Source of the DNA: JANJTY01 sp038257155
GTDB taxonomy: Bacteria; Pseudomonadota; Gammaproteobacteria; Xanthomonadales; Xanthomonadaceae
NCBI GenBank assembly: GCA_038257155.1
Contig: JBBSJP010000002.1
Coordinates: 1-64,000 of the forward strand
Reading direction: 5' to 3'
DNA length: 64,000 bases
The notes beneath the pieces are model-generated. The model did not search any database. It was not told the DNA's origin and worked only from the letters and a program-made list of their open reading frames with translations. Numbering within the stretch: position 1 is the stretch's first letter; every line of letters begins with the position of its first letter. The position numbers and the translations under genes are program-made. Positions 26,632 to 38,678 of this stretch are shown here, piece after piece.

Positions 26632-28872
26632 TCATGCACGCGCCGGAACTTGTCGCGCGTCACTTGGGTTTGCTAAAGCCTTGGCGCCTCTGCGCTGGCG
26701 AACGGGTTTCCCTTTGTTGTCTGCTGCTGCGGGCCCGTTCTCGATCCACAGATAGCCGAGCGCCGCCCAGGCCAGGGGCAGCAGGTAGTACAGCGCGCGA
26801 TACACCAGGACGCCAGCGATCAGATCGGCAGCTGGTCGTCGATGCGAGAGCATGGCAACAACGCCGAACTCGAGCACGCCCCAGCCGCCCGGGATGTGGG
26901 AGATCGCGCCTGCAACAGCAACAAAGAGCAAGGTCATGAGGACGTCGGCATAGGCAATGTCGCCGCCCAGGCAGGCGCGAAGCACGGCCGCCATCAAGGC
27001 CCAGTTGGCCGCAGCGACCAGGCACTGCGAGACGGCGGTGCGAAGCGGCGGAAAGCGTGCGGCTCTGCCGCGCCATCGCCATTCACGCTGGCGCGCACTC
27101 TGCACCAGGTAAACACCCAGGAGCGTTGCGCCGACAAGCGAAAATGGCCATGCGCCCAGCCCGCCACTCCAGCGCGACAGCGCTTCGGGTGATGCCCAGA
27201 AAGGTGCAACCGCCAACAGGGCGAGATAACCGGCCCAATTGCCCGATATGCTTGCGAAAGCGACGCGTGCTGCCGCCGCCGTGCTGACACCCTGCTCCCG
27301 ATACAAGCGCAGTCGCAAACCCACGCCGCCGACCAGAGCACCAAGGTTCAGGCCAAGGGCATAGCAGACAGTCGCCGTGAGCCATGCTCGCCAGCGTGCC
27401 AGTCGGTGACGCGCATAGCCTCGCCCCAGGACATCCAGGGTGCCGTAGAGCGCGTGACTGGCCATTGCAGCCAAGCCAACCAGAACAAGACTGCTGATCG
27501 AGCGTTGGCTCAGAGCTGCACCTGCCGCCGGCCAGTCGATCCGAACGGCGGCACGCCACAGCAGCACCGCGACGAGAATCGCAAATCCTGTCCAGAGTGC
27601 TCGATGCCACCAGGGCTTGATCGTTGGCGGGGTCGGCTGCGCGCTTTCCTCGGCTTCGGCTGCTTCAGCAGCGTCCTCAGGTTCCGGGCTGGGCGCCTCG
27701 ATGTGCGGCCGATGCGCCGGTATCCAGCCAGCCCACTTTGGAAAGTGACGCAGGAAGTGGAACGCCAGCCCGGTTGTCAGGACGCGCCACGCCGTGCGGC
27801 GTGGCAGTCGATCGGGCGTTACGGGGCAACAATCCTTATCCATCAGTCGTTGCAGCCGCCCGCGCAGTTGGTCGCGGAAGGCAGGATCATCGATGAAAAG
27901 ATTGGCCTCCAGATTCAGTGACAGACTGAGAGGATCCAGGTTGCTGGAGCCGACCGTGCTCCAGTTGCCGTCAACGACGGCCACCTTGGCGTGCAAGGGG
28001 CGTTCGCGATACTCAAGGATGCGCACACCGGCAGGAACGAGATAGTCGTACAGCCAGCGGGCCACAACCGACACGATCTGCATGTCCGGACGGCCTTGCA
28101 GGATCAGCACCACCCGCACGCCGCGTCTGGCGGCCGTGCGCAGGGCCCGCAGCAGGCGATAGCCGGGAAAGAAATAGGCATTGGCGATCACGATTTCCTC
28201 GCGCGCGGAAGCGATCGCACGGCGATACTCGCGTTCGATAGCGGATCGATGGCGGCGATTGTCGCGGGTGACGAACCGTACCCGCGCTGGGCCGATGTCT
28301 TCCCTGGTGGCGCTGGGGGCGTCTTGCCGACGTCGACGCCACCAGCGTAGCCACGGCAGTCTTGGAGACGTGTTCGAGTCCTGCGCGAACTGGGCAATGT
28401 CTGCCACCACGGGGCCTTCGACTTCGACCGCAAAATCACGCATCGCCTCCGGGCCCGATTCAACAAGCTGATCGCGGCAGAAGTTGATGCCACCCACCAG
28501 CGCGATACGCGTATCGATCAGGGTGATCTTGCGGTGCATGCGGCGGAACAGGTTGGTGCGCCAGCCGAGCAGGCGGGTACGAGGCTCGTACATGTGCAGG
28601 CGAGCACCGGCTTCGGCAAGTTCAGCCCGAAACGCGTCAGTAAGCGGCTCTGATCCGAATCCGTCGACCAGGATGTCAACGGAAACCCCACGGCCAGCCG
28701 CGTCGATCAAGGCTGCGCCCAACTCGCGTCCAACCTCGTCCTCAGCCAGGATGAAGGTCTCGATGTAGATGCTGGTACGTGCCTGTGCAACCAGTTCCAG
28801 CACGCGCGGAAAGAACTGTTCCCCGTCCTCGATCAGGCGCAGGCGATTTCCGCTCTGCCAGGGAGTCCTCAT
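26632..28872 (-). CDS. ClsB-type phospholipase D / cardiolipin synthase fused to YbhN-like membrane domain
   Basis: The protein is 746 residues. The first 390 or so form a cardiolipin-synthase-like PLD enzyme with two HKD motifs: HRKITLID and HAKVAVVD followed by GSSNLDPLSL. An acidic linker (about 410-430) leads to six or more membrane helices ending in GAISHIPGGWGVLEFGV, typical of the YbhN/UPF0104 (MprF-like) domain. In E. coli, ybhP, ybhO (clsB) and ybhN are adjacent separate genes; here ybhO and ybhN are one gene and the ybhP-like gene overlaps just upstream (ATGA). The start at 28872 follows from that overlap. Role: membrane phospholipid remodelling. Confidence 0.88.
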   Translation of the reverse strand: MRTPWQSGNRLRLIEDGEQFFPRVLELVAQARTSIYIETFILAEDEVGRELGAALIDAAGRGVSVDILVDGFGSEPLTDAFRAELAEAGARLHMYEPRTRLLGWRTNLFRRMHRKITLIDTRIALVGGINFCRDQLVESGPEAMRDFAVEVEGPVVADIAQFAQDSNTSPRLPWLRWWRRRRQDAPSATREDIGPARVRFVTRDNRRHRSAIEREYRRAIASAREEIVIANAYFFPGYRLLRALRTAARRGVRVVLILQGRPDMQIVSVVARWLYDYLVPAGVRILEYRERPLHAKVAVVDGNWSTVGSSNLDPLSLSLNLEANLFIDDPAFRDQLRGRLQRLMDKDCCPVTPDRLPRRTAWRVLTTGLAFHFLRHFPKWAGWIPAHRPHIEAPSPEPEDAAEAAEAEESAQPTPPTIKPWWHRALWTGFAILVAVLLWRAAVRIDWPAAGAALSQRSISSLVLVGLAAMASHALYGTLDVLGRGYARHRLARWRAWLTATVCYALGLNLGALVGGVGLRLRLYREQGVSTAAAARVAFASISGNWAGYLALLAVAPFWASPEALSRWSGGLGAWPFSLVGATLLGVYLVQSARQREWRWRGRAARFPPLRTAVSQCLVAAANWALMAAVLRACLGGDIAYADVLMTLLFVAVAGAISHIPGGWGVLEFGVVAMLSHRRPAADLIAGVLVYRALYYLLPLAWAALGYLWIENGPAAADNKGKPVRQRRGAKALANPSDARQVPARA

Positions 28873-29663
28873 GTCGTCACCTCGGCCAACAAAGGCAGGT
28901 GGTCGGACAGATGCGGCCATGGCAGGTTGGACAGCACACAGGCCGACCGCACCGCCAGGTTACGAACATAGATTCGGTCCAGTCGCAGCATTGGCAGACG
29001 TGCCGGATAGGTTCGAGGTGTGCATGCGCCAACTGCACCGAAGGCAGACTGCAGGCCGCAGCCCTGTTCGACAATGGCGTCGGCGCGTTCTCGCCAGTCG
29101 TTGAAGTCACCTGCCACGATCAAGGCCGCGTCCGCCGGAACCTCGCGGGTGATCACCTCGCACAAGGTGCGTAGTTGTGCAGCGCGGTGCCGCTCGCGCA
29201 ATCCCAGATGCACACAGATCGCGTGCAATGGCGCGCTGCCGTCAGGCGCCAGGACGCAGTGCAGCATGCCGCGAGGTTCGCCGCTGACTGACGCATCGTG
29301 ATTGTGCCAGGCGCTGATGCGATGTCGCGAAAGCAAGGCATTGCCGTGATCGCCTCCGGCGCTGACCGCATTGCGTCCATAGGCGAACTGCGGCCACAGG
29401 CTGTCGGCCAGGAACTCGTAGTGGGGTGAATCAAGGGGGTGCCTGGGTTGGGCGCGTTGTTCGCCGATCACTTCCTGCAGGAACACCAGGTCAGCCGCCG
29501 TGCTGCGTGCGGCGTCGCGCAGTTCGGCGAGCATGAAGCGACGATTCCACGCGGCGAGTCCCTTGTGCGTATTGATGGTAAGCACCCGCACCGTCCCGGA
29601 GGCCGCTGACTCCTGCGGCCTTAGGATTTCGCTGTGGGTCGCAACGAGCGAGTTCACGTGCAA
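28869..29663 (-). CDS. Endonuclease/exonuclease/phosphatase-family protein (YbhP-like)
   Basis: This 264-residue EEP-fold enzyme contains VLTINTHKGL, LVFLQEV, VHLGLRERHR, the GDFNDW metal/catalytic loop and LSDHLPLLAEV at the end. It has no signal peptide. It is translationally coupled to the PLD-YbhN fusion, reproducing the E. coli ybhP-clsB-ybhN order, so a lipid- or phosphodiester-related substrate is more likely than DNA. A weak sigma-54-like element (GG-N10-GC) lies on the minus strand at about 29712-29728, but it is not close to consensus. Confidence 0.85.
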   Translation of the reverse strand: MHVNSLVATHSEILRPQESAASGTVRVLTINTHKGLAAWNRRFMLAELRDAARSTAADLVFLQEVIGEQRAQPRHPLDSPHYEFLADSLWPQFAYGRNAVSAGGDHGNALLSRHRISAWHNHDASVSGEPRGMLHCVLAPDGSAPLHAICVHLGLRERHRAAQLRTLCEVITREVPADAALIVAGDFNDWRERADAIVEQGCGLQSAFGAVGACTPRTYPARLPMLRLDRIYVRNLAVRSACVLSNLPWPHLSDHLPLLAEVTT

Positions 29664-29762
29664 CTCGCACTGTCCGCACTCGATCGGCCCGAACCTCTAC
29701 CACCATGTGCGCGGCAAGGCGAAAGCCGGGATTCCGGCACCGCCAGTGATCGCGGCATTGGC

Positions 29763-30572
29763 CTAGACATGCGCAAGCTCGCATGGCGAATCTGCCAGCT
29801 GCATCAGCCATGCATTGACGGACGAGCTGTCGGGCAGGCGAAATCCTGCCGCCGTCGAGTGCCGCGACCCTACGCTGACGCCGAATCCGCGCAATGCGGT
29901 GGCCGCAATGAAGGCATCTTCGTCGGTCACGTCGTCGCCGACTGCCACTGGCATCCTGTTGCGGAACGGAGTCTGCTGCATCACCTTGCGCAGCGCCTGG
30001 CCCTTGTTGCACTCATGGTTGGCCAGTTCGAGCACGCATTGGCCTTCCATCAGGCGAAACCGAGGATGGGATCGGGCGACCGAGCGCACGGCGTTTACCA
30101 GGCTGTCTGCATGTTGCTGTGCGAGTCGGTAATGCACGGCGCAGGATGTGGCCTTGCGCTCGAGCCACACGCCGTCCGCGGCAAATGGCGCGACAAGGCC
30201 TCGCAGCGCTATGGTGAGTTGATCAAGATCCTGCCGGGTCAGTGCGGATGGCGGATCGTGCCGGCCCTGGCCATGCTCACCCAGACGCAGGACTGTCAGA
30301 TCGCCCAATGCGCGGTCGAGATCGTCGTTGCTTCGCCCGCTGAGTACACACAGCGCACCCTCCAATCGCTTGGCAAGGCTTTCGATCAGGTGCTGCTGGG
30401 CGGCATCCAGGCGCACCTCCTCGGGAGACTCCAGGTATGGACAGAGGGTGCCGTCCAGATCCAGGAACAGGGCCCAACCCGGAACCGAAGTCAGTTGTGA
30501 CGGAGGCCAGCGCGCTTGCATCGGCGCTGATCGGCTTGGTGGTGACGGGAGATCTGGAGGCGACGGGAACAT
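29763..30572 (-). CDS. otsB: Trehalose-6-phosphate phosphatase
   Basis: This HAD-type phosphatase has the nucleophile motif FLDLDGTL, then SGRSNDDLDRAL (motif II), the NKGQALRKV motif III region and VGDDVTDEDAF (motif IV). It removes phosphate from trehalose 6-phosphate made by OtsA. The start at 30572 is a choice: a TTG at 30614 is almost on top of the sigma-54 promoter and an ATG at 30521 is also possible; none has a clear ribosome site. The gene diverges from otsA. Confidence 0.88.
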   Translation of the reverse strand: MFPSPPDLPSPPSRSAPMQARWPPSQLTSVPGWALFLDLDGTLCPYLESPEEVRLDAAQQHLIESLAKRLEGALCVLSGRSNDDLDRALGDLTVLRLGEHGQGRHDPPSALTRQDLDQLTIALRGLVAPFAADGVWLERKATSCAVHYRLAQQHADSLVNAVRSVARSHPRFRLMEGQCVLELANHECNKGQALRKVMQQTPFRNRMPVAVGDDVTDEDAFIAATALRGFGVSVGSRHSTAAGFRLPDSSSVNAWLMQLADSPCELAHV

Positions 30573-30632
30573 CGCTGGCACTGTTTTCACTGGCGGCACG
30601 GATTCATTGACCAATAAGGGGCAATTAATACA

Positions 30633-30648
30633 TGCAGATGTCGTGCCA
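30633..30648 (-). promoter_or_regulatory. Sigma-54 promoter (otsB)
   Basis: On the minus strand this reads TGGCAC-GACAT-CTGCA. It lies about 62 bp before the otsB ATG and back to back with the plus-strand element at 30659. Confidence 0.75.
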
Positions 30649-30658
30649 AGCCCGTTTG

Positions 30659-30674
30659 TGGCCCGTTAATTGCT
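30659..30674 (+). promoter_or_regulatory. Sigma-54 promoter (otsA-treS operon)
   Basis: TGGCCC-GTTAA-TTGCT, with correct 12-bp GG-to-GC spacing, 42 bp before the GTG at 30715. The -24 hexamer has one deviation (C for A). Confidence 0.65.
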
Positions 30675-30714
30675 TCAATCCGTGGCATCAGCCGACCTAC
30701 GGAGCATCAGTCGC

Positions 30715-32255
30715 GTGACATTGGACAAGGTTTCATTCAACCGAAGCGCAGCCCCGAGAGGCCCAGCGTCGAACGCTCCGGCAGCGTCGAACGCCAGTCG
30801 GCTGTTCGTCGTGTCAAATCGCGTGATGCTGCCGGAATCAACCCAGACCGGTGGACTCGCGCACGCACTGTCATCGCTGTTCGATCGGCGTGGTGGAACC
30901 TGGATGGGGTGGAGCGGACGACTATCGTCATCACTCACGCCCAAGCGGCGCAGCGAGGGAGACATCGATTACCTCACCTGGGACTTGTCCAAGGAAGAGT
31001 TCAACGGCTACTACCGCGACTACGCCAACCGAGTGCTCTGGCCCTTGCTGCACGGACGCACCGACTTGATGGCATTCAGTCCGGCTGCCTTGCAGCAGTA
31101 CCTGGCAGTGAATGAACGATTCGCCGATCAGGTGGCCGCCGAAGTGCGCGATCAGGACATTCTTTGGGTCCATGACTATCACCTGATCCCATTGGCATCC
31201 ATGCTGCGCACTCGCGCTGTGCAGTGCAGGATCGGATTCTTTCTGCATACGCCATTACCGGCTCCGCACACCCTGGTGACCCTGCCGCACCATCGCGCCT
31301 TGCTGGGCCTGCTTGCCGCCTACGATGTGGTCGGCGTGCAGACCCATGCCGATGCCCTCGCCCTGCGCAGCTACCTGTGCAATGAATCCGGCGCACGCGA
31401 ACAGGGCGACCTGCTGGCTGTTCCCGAAGGGGGGCTGGTGCGCGTCGCGGCCTTCCCGATCGGCATCGATCCGGATGCCATGCAGGATCTGGCGACTCAC
31501 GCCCAGGAGCTGGACGAGGTTCGGGACCTGCGCCAGAGCCTGGTCGGTCGTGAACTGATGATCGGCGTGGACCGCCTCGACTATTCCAAGGGCCTGCCGC
31601 AACGGCTGCGCGCTTTCGGGCGGATGCTGGAACACAACGTCGAACTCAGTGGACGGGCGAGCTTTCTGCAGGTCGCGCCCGAATCACGCCGCGAAGTGGG
31701 CGAATACCGACGCCTCAGTCGCGAGGTGCAGCGCCTGGTGGGTGATATCAACGGTCACCATTCGGCACCGGACTGGACGCCGGTGCGCTACGTCAACCGC
31801 GGTTATCCGCACTCGGTGCTGGCGGGCTTCTATCGGCTGGCGCGAGTCGCTGCGGTGACGCCGCTGCGCGACGGGATGAATCTGGTTGCCAAGGAGTTTC
31901 TCGCCTGTCAGGCAGAGTCCGATCCCGGTGTGCTGGTGCTGTCCGAGTTCGCTGGTGCAGCCGCCGAACTGGGTGACAGTGCCCTGATCGTGAACCCTTA
32001 CGACGTCGACGGCTGTTCCCAGGCGATGTCGCGCGCATATGCCATGGGCCAGGAGGAACGACGCAATCGCTGGCACACCGCGATGCGCATCCTGCGACGC
32101 GGCAATGTGCACCACTGGTGCGATGAATTCCTTGCCGCGCTGGAAGAGCCGAGCGTCAGACAGATCGCGGGCTTGCCTGCCGCGTCACCAGTCGTGCGCT
32201 GCGGGTCTCGCCGTGTGCACGAAAGCCGGAACCCCCGGCAATCGCCGTCGTGGGC

Positions 32256-32259
<4 letters not shown>
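30715..32259 (+). CDS. otsA: Trehalose-6-phosphate synthase
   Basis: This GT20 enzyme makes trehalose 6-phosphate from nucleoside-diphosphate glucose and glucose 6-phosphate. Family motifs are present: SRLFVVSNRV, WMGWSG, VHDYHLIPL, IGFFLHTPLP, GVDRLDYSKGLPQRL and TPLRDGMNLVAKEF. The GTG at 30715 is chosen because an upstream TTG at 30670 falls inside the sigma-54 element; GGAG lies about 11 nt upstream. The last 30 residues are a low-complexity tail. It overlaps treS by 4 bp. Confidence 0.92.
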
Positions 32260-35474
<3,215 letters not shown>

Positions 35475-35514
35475 AATTGAGGATCGTCAAGGCGAATCGA
35501 AACAGGAATCGGGC

Positions 35515-36273
35515 ATGAGCCAGCCGAAAGTCAGAACGGCATCCTTGCACCGCATGGTCATGCCGGATCACATTTGCCCGTACGGACTGAAAGCGCGCCA
35601 TCTGCTGCAGCGCGAGGGCTTTGAGGTGGATGACCACTGGTTGACCACACGCGAGAAGACCGACGCATTCAAGCGGGAGCATCAGGTGGACACCACGCCG
35701 CAAACATTCATCGACGGCGAACGCATTGGTGGGTATGACGACCTGCGCCGCCACTTCGGCAAGCGGGTTGCCGATCCCGAGGCCAGTCGCTACGCGCCGA
35801 TTGCGGCCGTGTTCTGCGTCGCAGCCCTGATGGCCCTGGCGGTGGGTGTAACCCTGCCTGGCGGCGTGGCGATCATGCCGACCATTGAACGATTCATCGC
35901 CATGACGATGTGCGTTCTGGCACTGCTCAAACTGCAGGACCTGGAAGGGTTCTCGACGCGGTTCCTTGGCTACGATTTGCTGGCTCAGCGATACGTTCCC
36001 TACGCCAGCCTCTATCCGTTTGCCGAACTGCTGGCCGGCGTTCTGATGCTGGCCGGCGCCTTGCCGTGGCTGGCGATCCCGGTTGCGATGTTCATCGGTG
36101 GCGTGGGAGCGACGTCGGTTTTCAAGGCGGTCTACATCGACCAGCGCGAATTGAAATGCGCCTGCGTCGGAGGCGCGAGTCCAGTGCCACTTGGTGTCGT
36201 TTCCCTGACAGAAAACCTGATGATGGTGTGCATGGCCCTGTGGATGCTGGCAAAGCCAGCCGCGGTCGGATGA
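35515..36273 (+). CDS. Glutaredoxin-MauE (DoxX-like) membrane fusion
   Basis: The N-terminal 80 residues are glutaredoxin-like with HICPYGLKAR. The second active-site Cys is replaced by Gly (CPYG), so only a monothiol remains, with TPQTFIDGERIGG as the cis-Pro loop. Four membrane helices of the MauE/DoxX type follow, containing LKCACVGG after helix three and a final PLGVVSLTENLMM helix. Such fusions are thought to move electrons or disulfides across the membrane. It begins 40 bp after treS and probably shares the sigma-54 operon. Confidence 0.75.
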   Translation: MSQPKVRTASLHRMVMPDHICPYGLKARHLLQREGFEVDDHWLTTREKTDAFKREHQVDTTPQTFIDGERIGGYDDLRRHFGKRVADPEASRYAPIAAVFCVAALMALAVGVTLPGGVAIMPTIERFIAMTMCVLALLKLQDLEGFSTRFLGYDLLAQRYVPYASLYPFAELLAGVLMLAGALPWLAIPVAMFIGGVGATSVFKAVYIDQRELKCACVGGASPVPLGVVSLTENLMMVCMALWMLAKPAAVG

Positions 36274-36339
36274 TCAGTGCGGACTCGTTCGCAGGCAAGA
36301 ATTACACGGTGCGGAAAGATTCAGGTCAGGGTGGACATG

Positions 36340-36355
36340 TGGCATGCAGCTTGCA
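36340..36355 (+). promoter_or_regulatory. Sigma-54 promoter (DUF4142 gene)
   Basis: TGGCAT-GCAGC-TTGCA, a full match to the consensus core, 54 bp before the ATG at 36408. Confidence 0.85.
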
Positions 36356-36407
36356 CCGAATCATCGGTGTCCAAAGCGGACGTCCCCTGATGGAATGGAG
36401 AAGCGCC

Positions 36408-37049
36408 ATGATCCAGACTCAACGACGACTCTCAATTCTGATTGCGGGAACCTGCCTTGCGGCCCTTCTGGTGCAGCCGGTCGCTGCGGCCCAGGATCAG
36501 GTTCCTCCGGCATCACCCGAGTCGCGCACCTTGTCGGCGCCGCAGGCGCAGCAGTCGCCATCGGAATGGGTGCGACAGGCTTTGCAATCCAACAAGGAAG
36601 AAATAGCCATCAGCCAGGAAGCGGCCAAGCGGAGCAGCAATGCCGAGGTTCGGCAGTACGCCCAGATGCTGGTGCAGGATCACGGCAAGACGGTGGAGCG
36701 CCTCGGCGAACTTGGAACGCGGCATGGAATCGCAGCACTTCCCACGGATTCCGAGGCGGTTGAAGAGCAGGCACGCACCCGACTTTCGCTGGCTGATGAC
36801 GTCAGCTTCGATCGCGCCTATCTGGATCTGATGGTTCAGTCCCACGAAAGCGCGATCGCGAATTACACCGGCGCCAGCCAGCTGAGTGATGAGGAAGTTG
36901 CTGCCTACGCGCGCGAAACCCTTCCCACCCTGCGCAAGCACCACGAACAGGCCAGGTTGCTGCGCCAGAGCCTGCGTGCGACCAACGACGTCGCCGGGAC
37001 GCAAGACGGTGATGAGGGTGACCACCCCATGGATCGCGACTACGAGTAA
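36408..37049 (+). CDS. Exported DUF4142 four-helix protein
   Basis: The 213-residue precursor has a Sec signal (MIQTQRRLSILIAGTCLAAL to about residue 28, VAAAQ). The mature part is a ferritin-like DUF4142 bundle: SNKEEIAISQEAAKRSSNAEVRQYAQMLVQDHGKTVERL and later FDRAYLDLMVQSHESAIANY. Paired E and H positions are kept, but metal binding is not certain. GGAG precedes the ATG at 36408. The family is common among envelope stress proteins. Confidence 0.85.
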   Translation: MIQTQRRLSILIAGTCLAALLVQPVAAAQDQVPPASPESRTLSAPQAQQSPSEWVRQALQSNKEEIAISQEAAKRSSNAEVRQYAQMLVQDHGKTVERLGELGTRHGIAALPTDSEAVEEQARTRLSLADDVSFDRAYLDLMVQSHESAIANYTGASQLSDEEVAAYARETLPTLRKHHEQARLLRQSLRATNDVAGTQDGDEGDHPMDRDYE

Positions 37050-37229
37050 CCCTTGGGCCATGTTTTCCAGGGCAGCTTCACCGGAACGGATCGGGCGATG
37101 TTTCGCCCGTCGGGAATCGGGAAAAGGCCTTGGCCACTAGCAGCACGACAGATGCTGAGCACGCGGGAAGCGGGCTTGCACTCGCACGTCCGTTTCCCAT
37201 CGATTCCAAATCACGAAACGGAGAACACG

Positions 37230-37781
37230 ATGAAAATACGAACTGTACTGCTGGTGGTTCCGCTTGCCCTGTACCTGGTACCGATGCCAGCGCCGGCGAC
37301 GGAACCAGGCTTCTATCTCGGAGGCAAGCTGGGTGCAGCGTCCACTGACGAAGAATGGATCGACGATGATGATTCGAGCTTCGGTGCGTACTTCGGGTAT
37401 CGCTTCACACCCTACTTCGGGCTCGAAGCCGAGTACACCGACTTCGGCAATCTGGAAGTCGACCTGGGCGACCTGGATATCAGCAATCCACGCGTTGAAC
37501 CACGAGCCTGGGGCCTTCGGGCCATGGGTTTCATGCCGGTAAGCGAACGGGTCGAATTGCTGGCGGGCGCAGGCATGCATTCGTTCGACCTGGACCCAAG
37601 CGACGACGAGGGCTTTCGGGACCTTGTAGGATCCCGCAGCAGCACCGATCTGATGTACGGCGTGGGTGCCCAGTTCACGTTTGAAAACGGCCTTGGCCTG
37701 CGAGCCCAGTACCAACGCTATGAGTTCAAGCGTGCCGGGCGTTCCGACGAAGTCAGCCTGGGCCTGCATTACAACTTCTGA
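37230..37781 (+). CDS. Outer-membrane beta-barrel protein (OmpA/OprF-like small porin)
   Basis: The 183-residue precursor has a signal peptide (IRTVLLVVPLALYLVPMPAPA) and then alternating aromatic/polar strands: GFYLGGKLGAAS, FGAYFGYRFTPYFGLEAEYTDFGNL, YGVGAQFTFENGLGLRAQYQRYEF, ending in VSLGLHYNF with the C-terminal Phe used for barrel assembly. An eight-stranded barrel is likely. GGAG lies 8 nt before the ATG. It is followed by a strong hairpin. Confidence 0.85.
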   Translation: MKIRTVLLVVPLALYLVPMPAPATEPGFYLGGKLGAASTDEEWIDDDDSSFGAYFGYRFTPYFGLEAEYTDFGNLEVDLGDLDISNPRVEPRAWGLRAMGFMPVSERVELLAGAGMHSFDLDPSDDEGFRDLVGSRSSTDLMYGVGAQFTFENGLGLRAQYQRYEFKRAGRSDEVSLGLHYNF

Positions 37782-37792
37782 GATGGACAAGC

Positions 37793-37819
37793 GCCTGGCT
37801 GGAAATACGCCAGCCAGGC
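37793..37819. terminator. Strong hairpin between convergent genes
   Basis: GCCTGGCTGG and CCAGCCAGGC form a perfect 10-bp stem with a 7-nt loop, 12 bp after the porin stop and 19 bp before the end of the minus-strand gene. No T-tract follows, so it may be an RNA-stabilising or bidirectional stop element. Confidence 0.55.
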
Positions 37820-37837
37820 ACTTCCTCGGACTCTCGC

Positions 37838-38074
37838 TCAATTGTGCGATCGCAGGCGCTTGTGTTCATCAAGGCCGCTTGCCGATCTGGTGATCGAATC
37901 CAGCAGGTCAATCGCCTGTCGCATCAGTTCACCCGGCTGCTGCCAGTATTCGGTGCTCTTGACTCGCACCTTGCGCAGGCATGGTGCGATAGAAACCAGC
38001 ATGGCGATCTCGATATGCTCAATGAGTTCACCCATTGCGCGTGCTGACGCCGCGTCGCGTGTGTCATTTGTCAT
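37838..38074 (-). CDS. Possible remnant of a general-stress pyridoxamine-oxidase-like protein with internal deletion
   Basis: The product is 78 residues. Its start (MGELIEHIEIAMLVSIAP) resembles the first helix and strand of PNPOx-like general stress proteins. Its end (LRKVRVKSTEYWQQPGELM, then EHKRLRSHN) resembles their C-terminus (EYWD..GSKM, a final EH.KV). The roughly 80-residue flavin-binding core expected between them is missing, in frame. It may be a decayed gene or a new short protein. A longer form from 38131 is possible. Confidence 0.45.
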   Translation of the reverse strand: MTNDTRDAASARAMGELIEHIEIAMLVSIAPCLRKVRVKSTEYWQQPGELMRQAIDLLDSITRSASGLDEHKRLRSHN

Positions 38075-38134
38075 GATGCCGGGTGCTTTCCCTGTTGCCG
38101 GATCAATCTGGGGAGGCCGCAGTCGCGCCACGAA

Positions 38135-38425
38135 TCAGAAGTTGGGGACAATCTCGAGCACTGCCCCGCCCGCTCGTGCCTCGCGTACGGCCAGAATGCG
38201 CGCCAGCTCGGCGGTCTGTTCGTTGTCTATCTCGATCGCAATGCCCTTGGCATGCCTGGCGCCGTTTCTCGTCAGACAAGCCGAGCGAGAGTCGAAGGTG
38301 TTCCTCGGCAGGAACCTTTCCTGAACCCGATCGACGCGAGTCACGCCATCAAGGAAGGACAGGCGTCGAACCACTCGATCCACCTGCAAGGCGTCGCCAC
38401 TGATGCGAAGTCGTAGAACTGGCAT
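38135..38425 (-). CDS. Small conserved alpha/beta protein of unknown function
   Basis: The 96-residue product MPVLRLRISGDALQVDRVV, then LSFLDGVTRVDRV and a C-terminal IAIEIDNEQTAELARILAV...VLEIVPNF, has the beta-alpha-beta pattern of a small ACT/ferredoxin-like fold. Similar short proteins occur in other proteobacteria without an assigned role. A weak sigma-54-like element (38489-38504, minus strand) lies upstream. The remnant gene at 37838 follows in the same direction. Confidence 0.6.
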   Translation of the reverse strand: MPVLRLRISGDALQVDRVVRRLSFLDGVTRVDRVQERFLPRNTFDSRSACLTRNGARHAKGIAIEIDNEQTAELARILAVREARAGGAVLEIVPNF

Positions 38426-38678
38426 GAGTACTCTCCTGGGCGTTTACTGCGCTGCCACTGTCCATCGCTGCCTTTCGCACAAGACGACTGCTTGGCAGCG
38501 GCCACGCGCGCTTGTGAGCCGCTTTTTCATGCGATTCATCGCCGCGTCATTCCTTCGCGTTGGCATACGGTTGAATGCCTCGTTCACGAACCGGGTCGGT
38601 CAGTTCGCTCAGCTTGTCGTCAGGCATGTGGCATCTCTCCTGGTCGCGCTGGCGGCTGCATACGGCAATCGGCCTGCT

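Noticed and set aside
28869..29663. Exonuclease III-type DNA repair enzyme
   Set aside because: The EEP fold is shared, but coupling to a cardiolipin-synthase/YbhN fusion fits a YbhP-like lipid-associated role better.
30670..30714. Longer TTG-start version of otsA
   Set aside because: The TTG lies inside the sigma-54 -12 element; GTG at 30715 leaves room for a leader.
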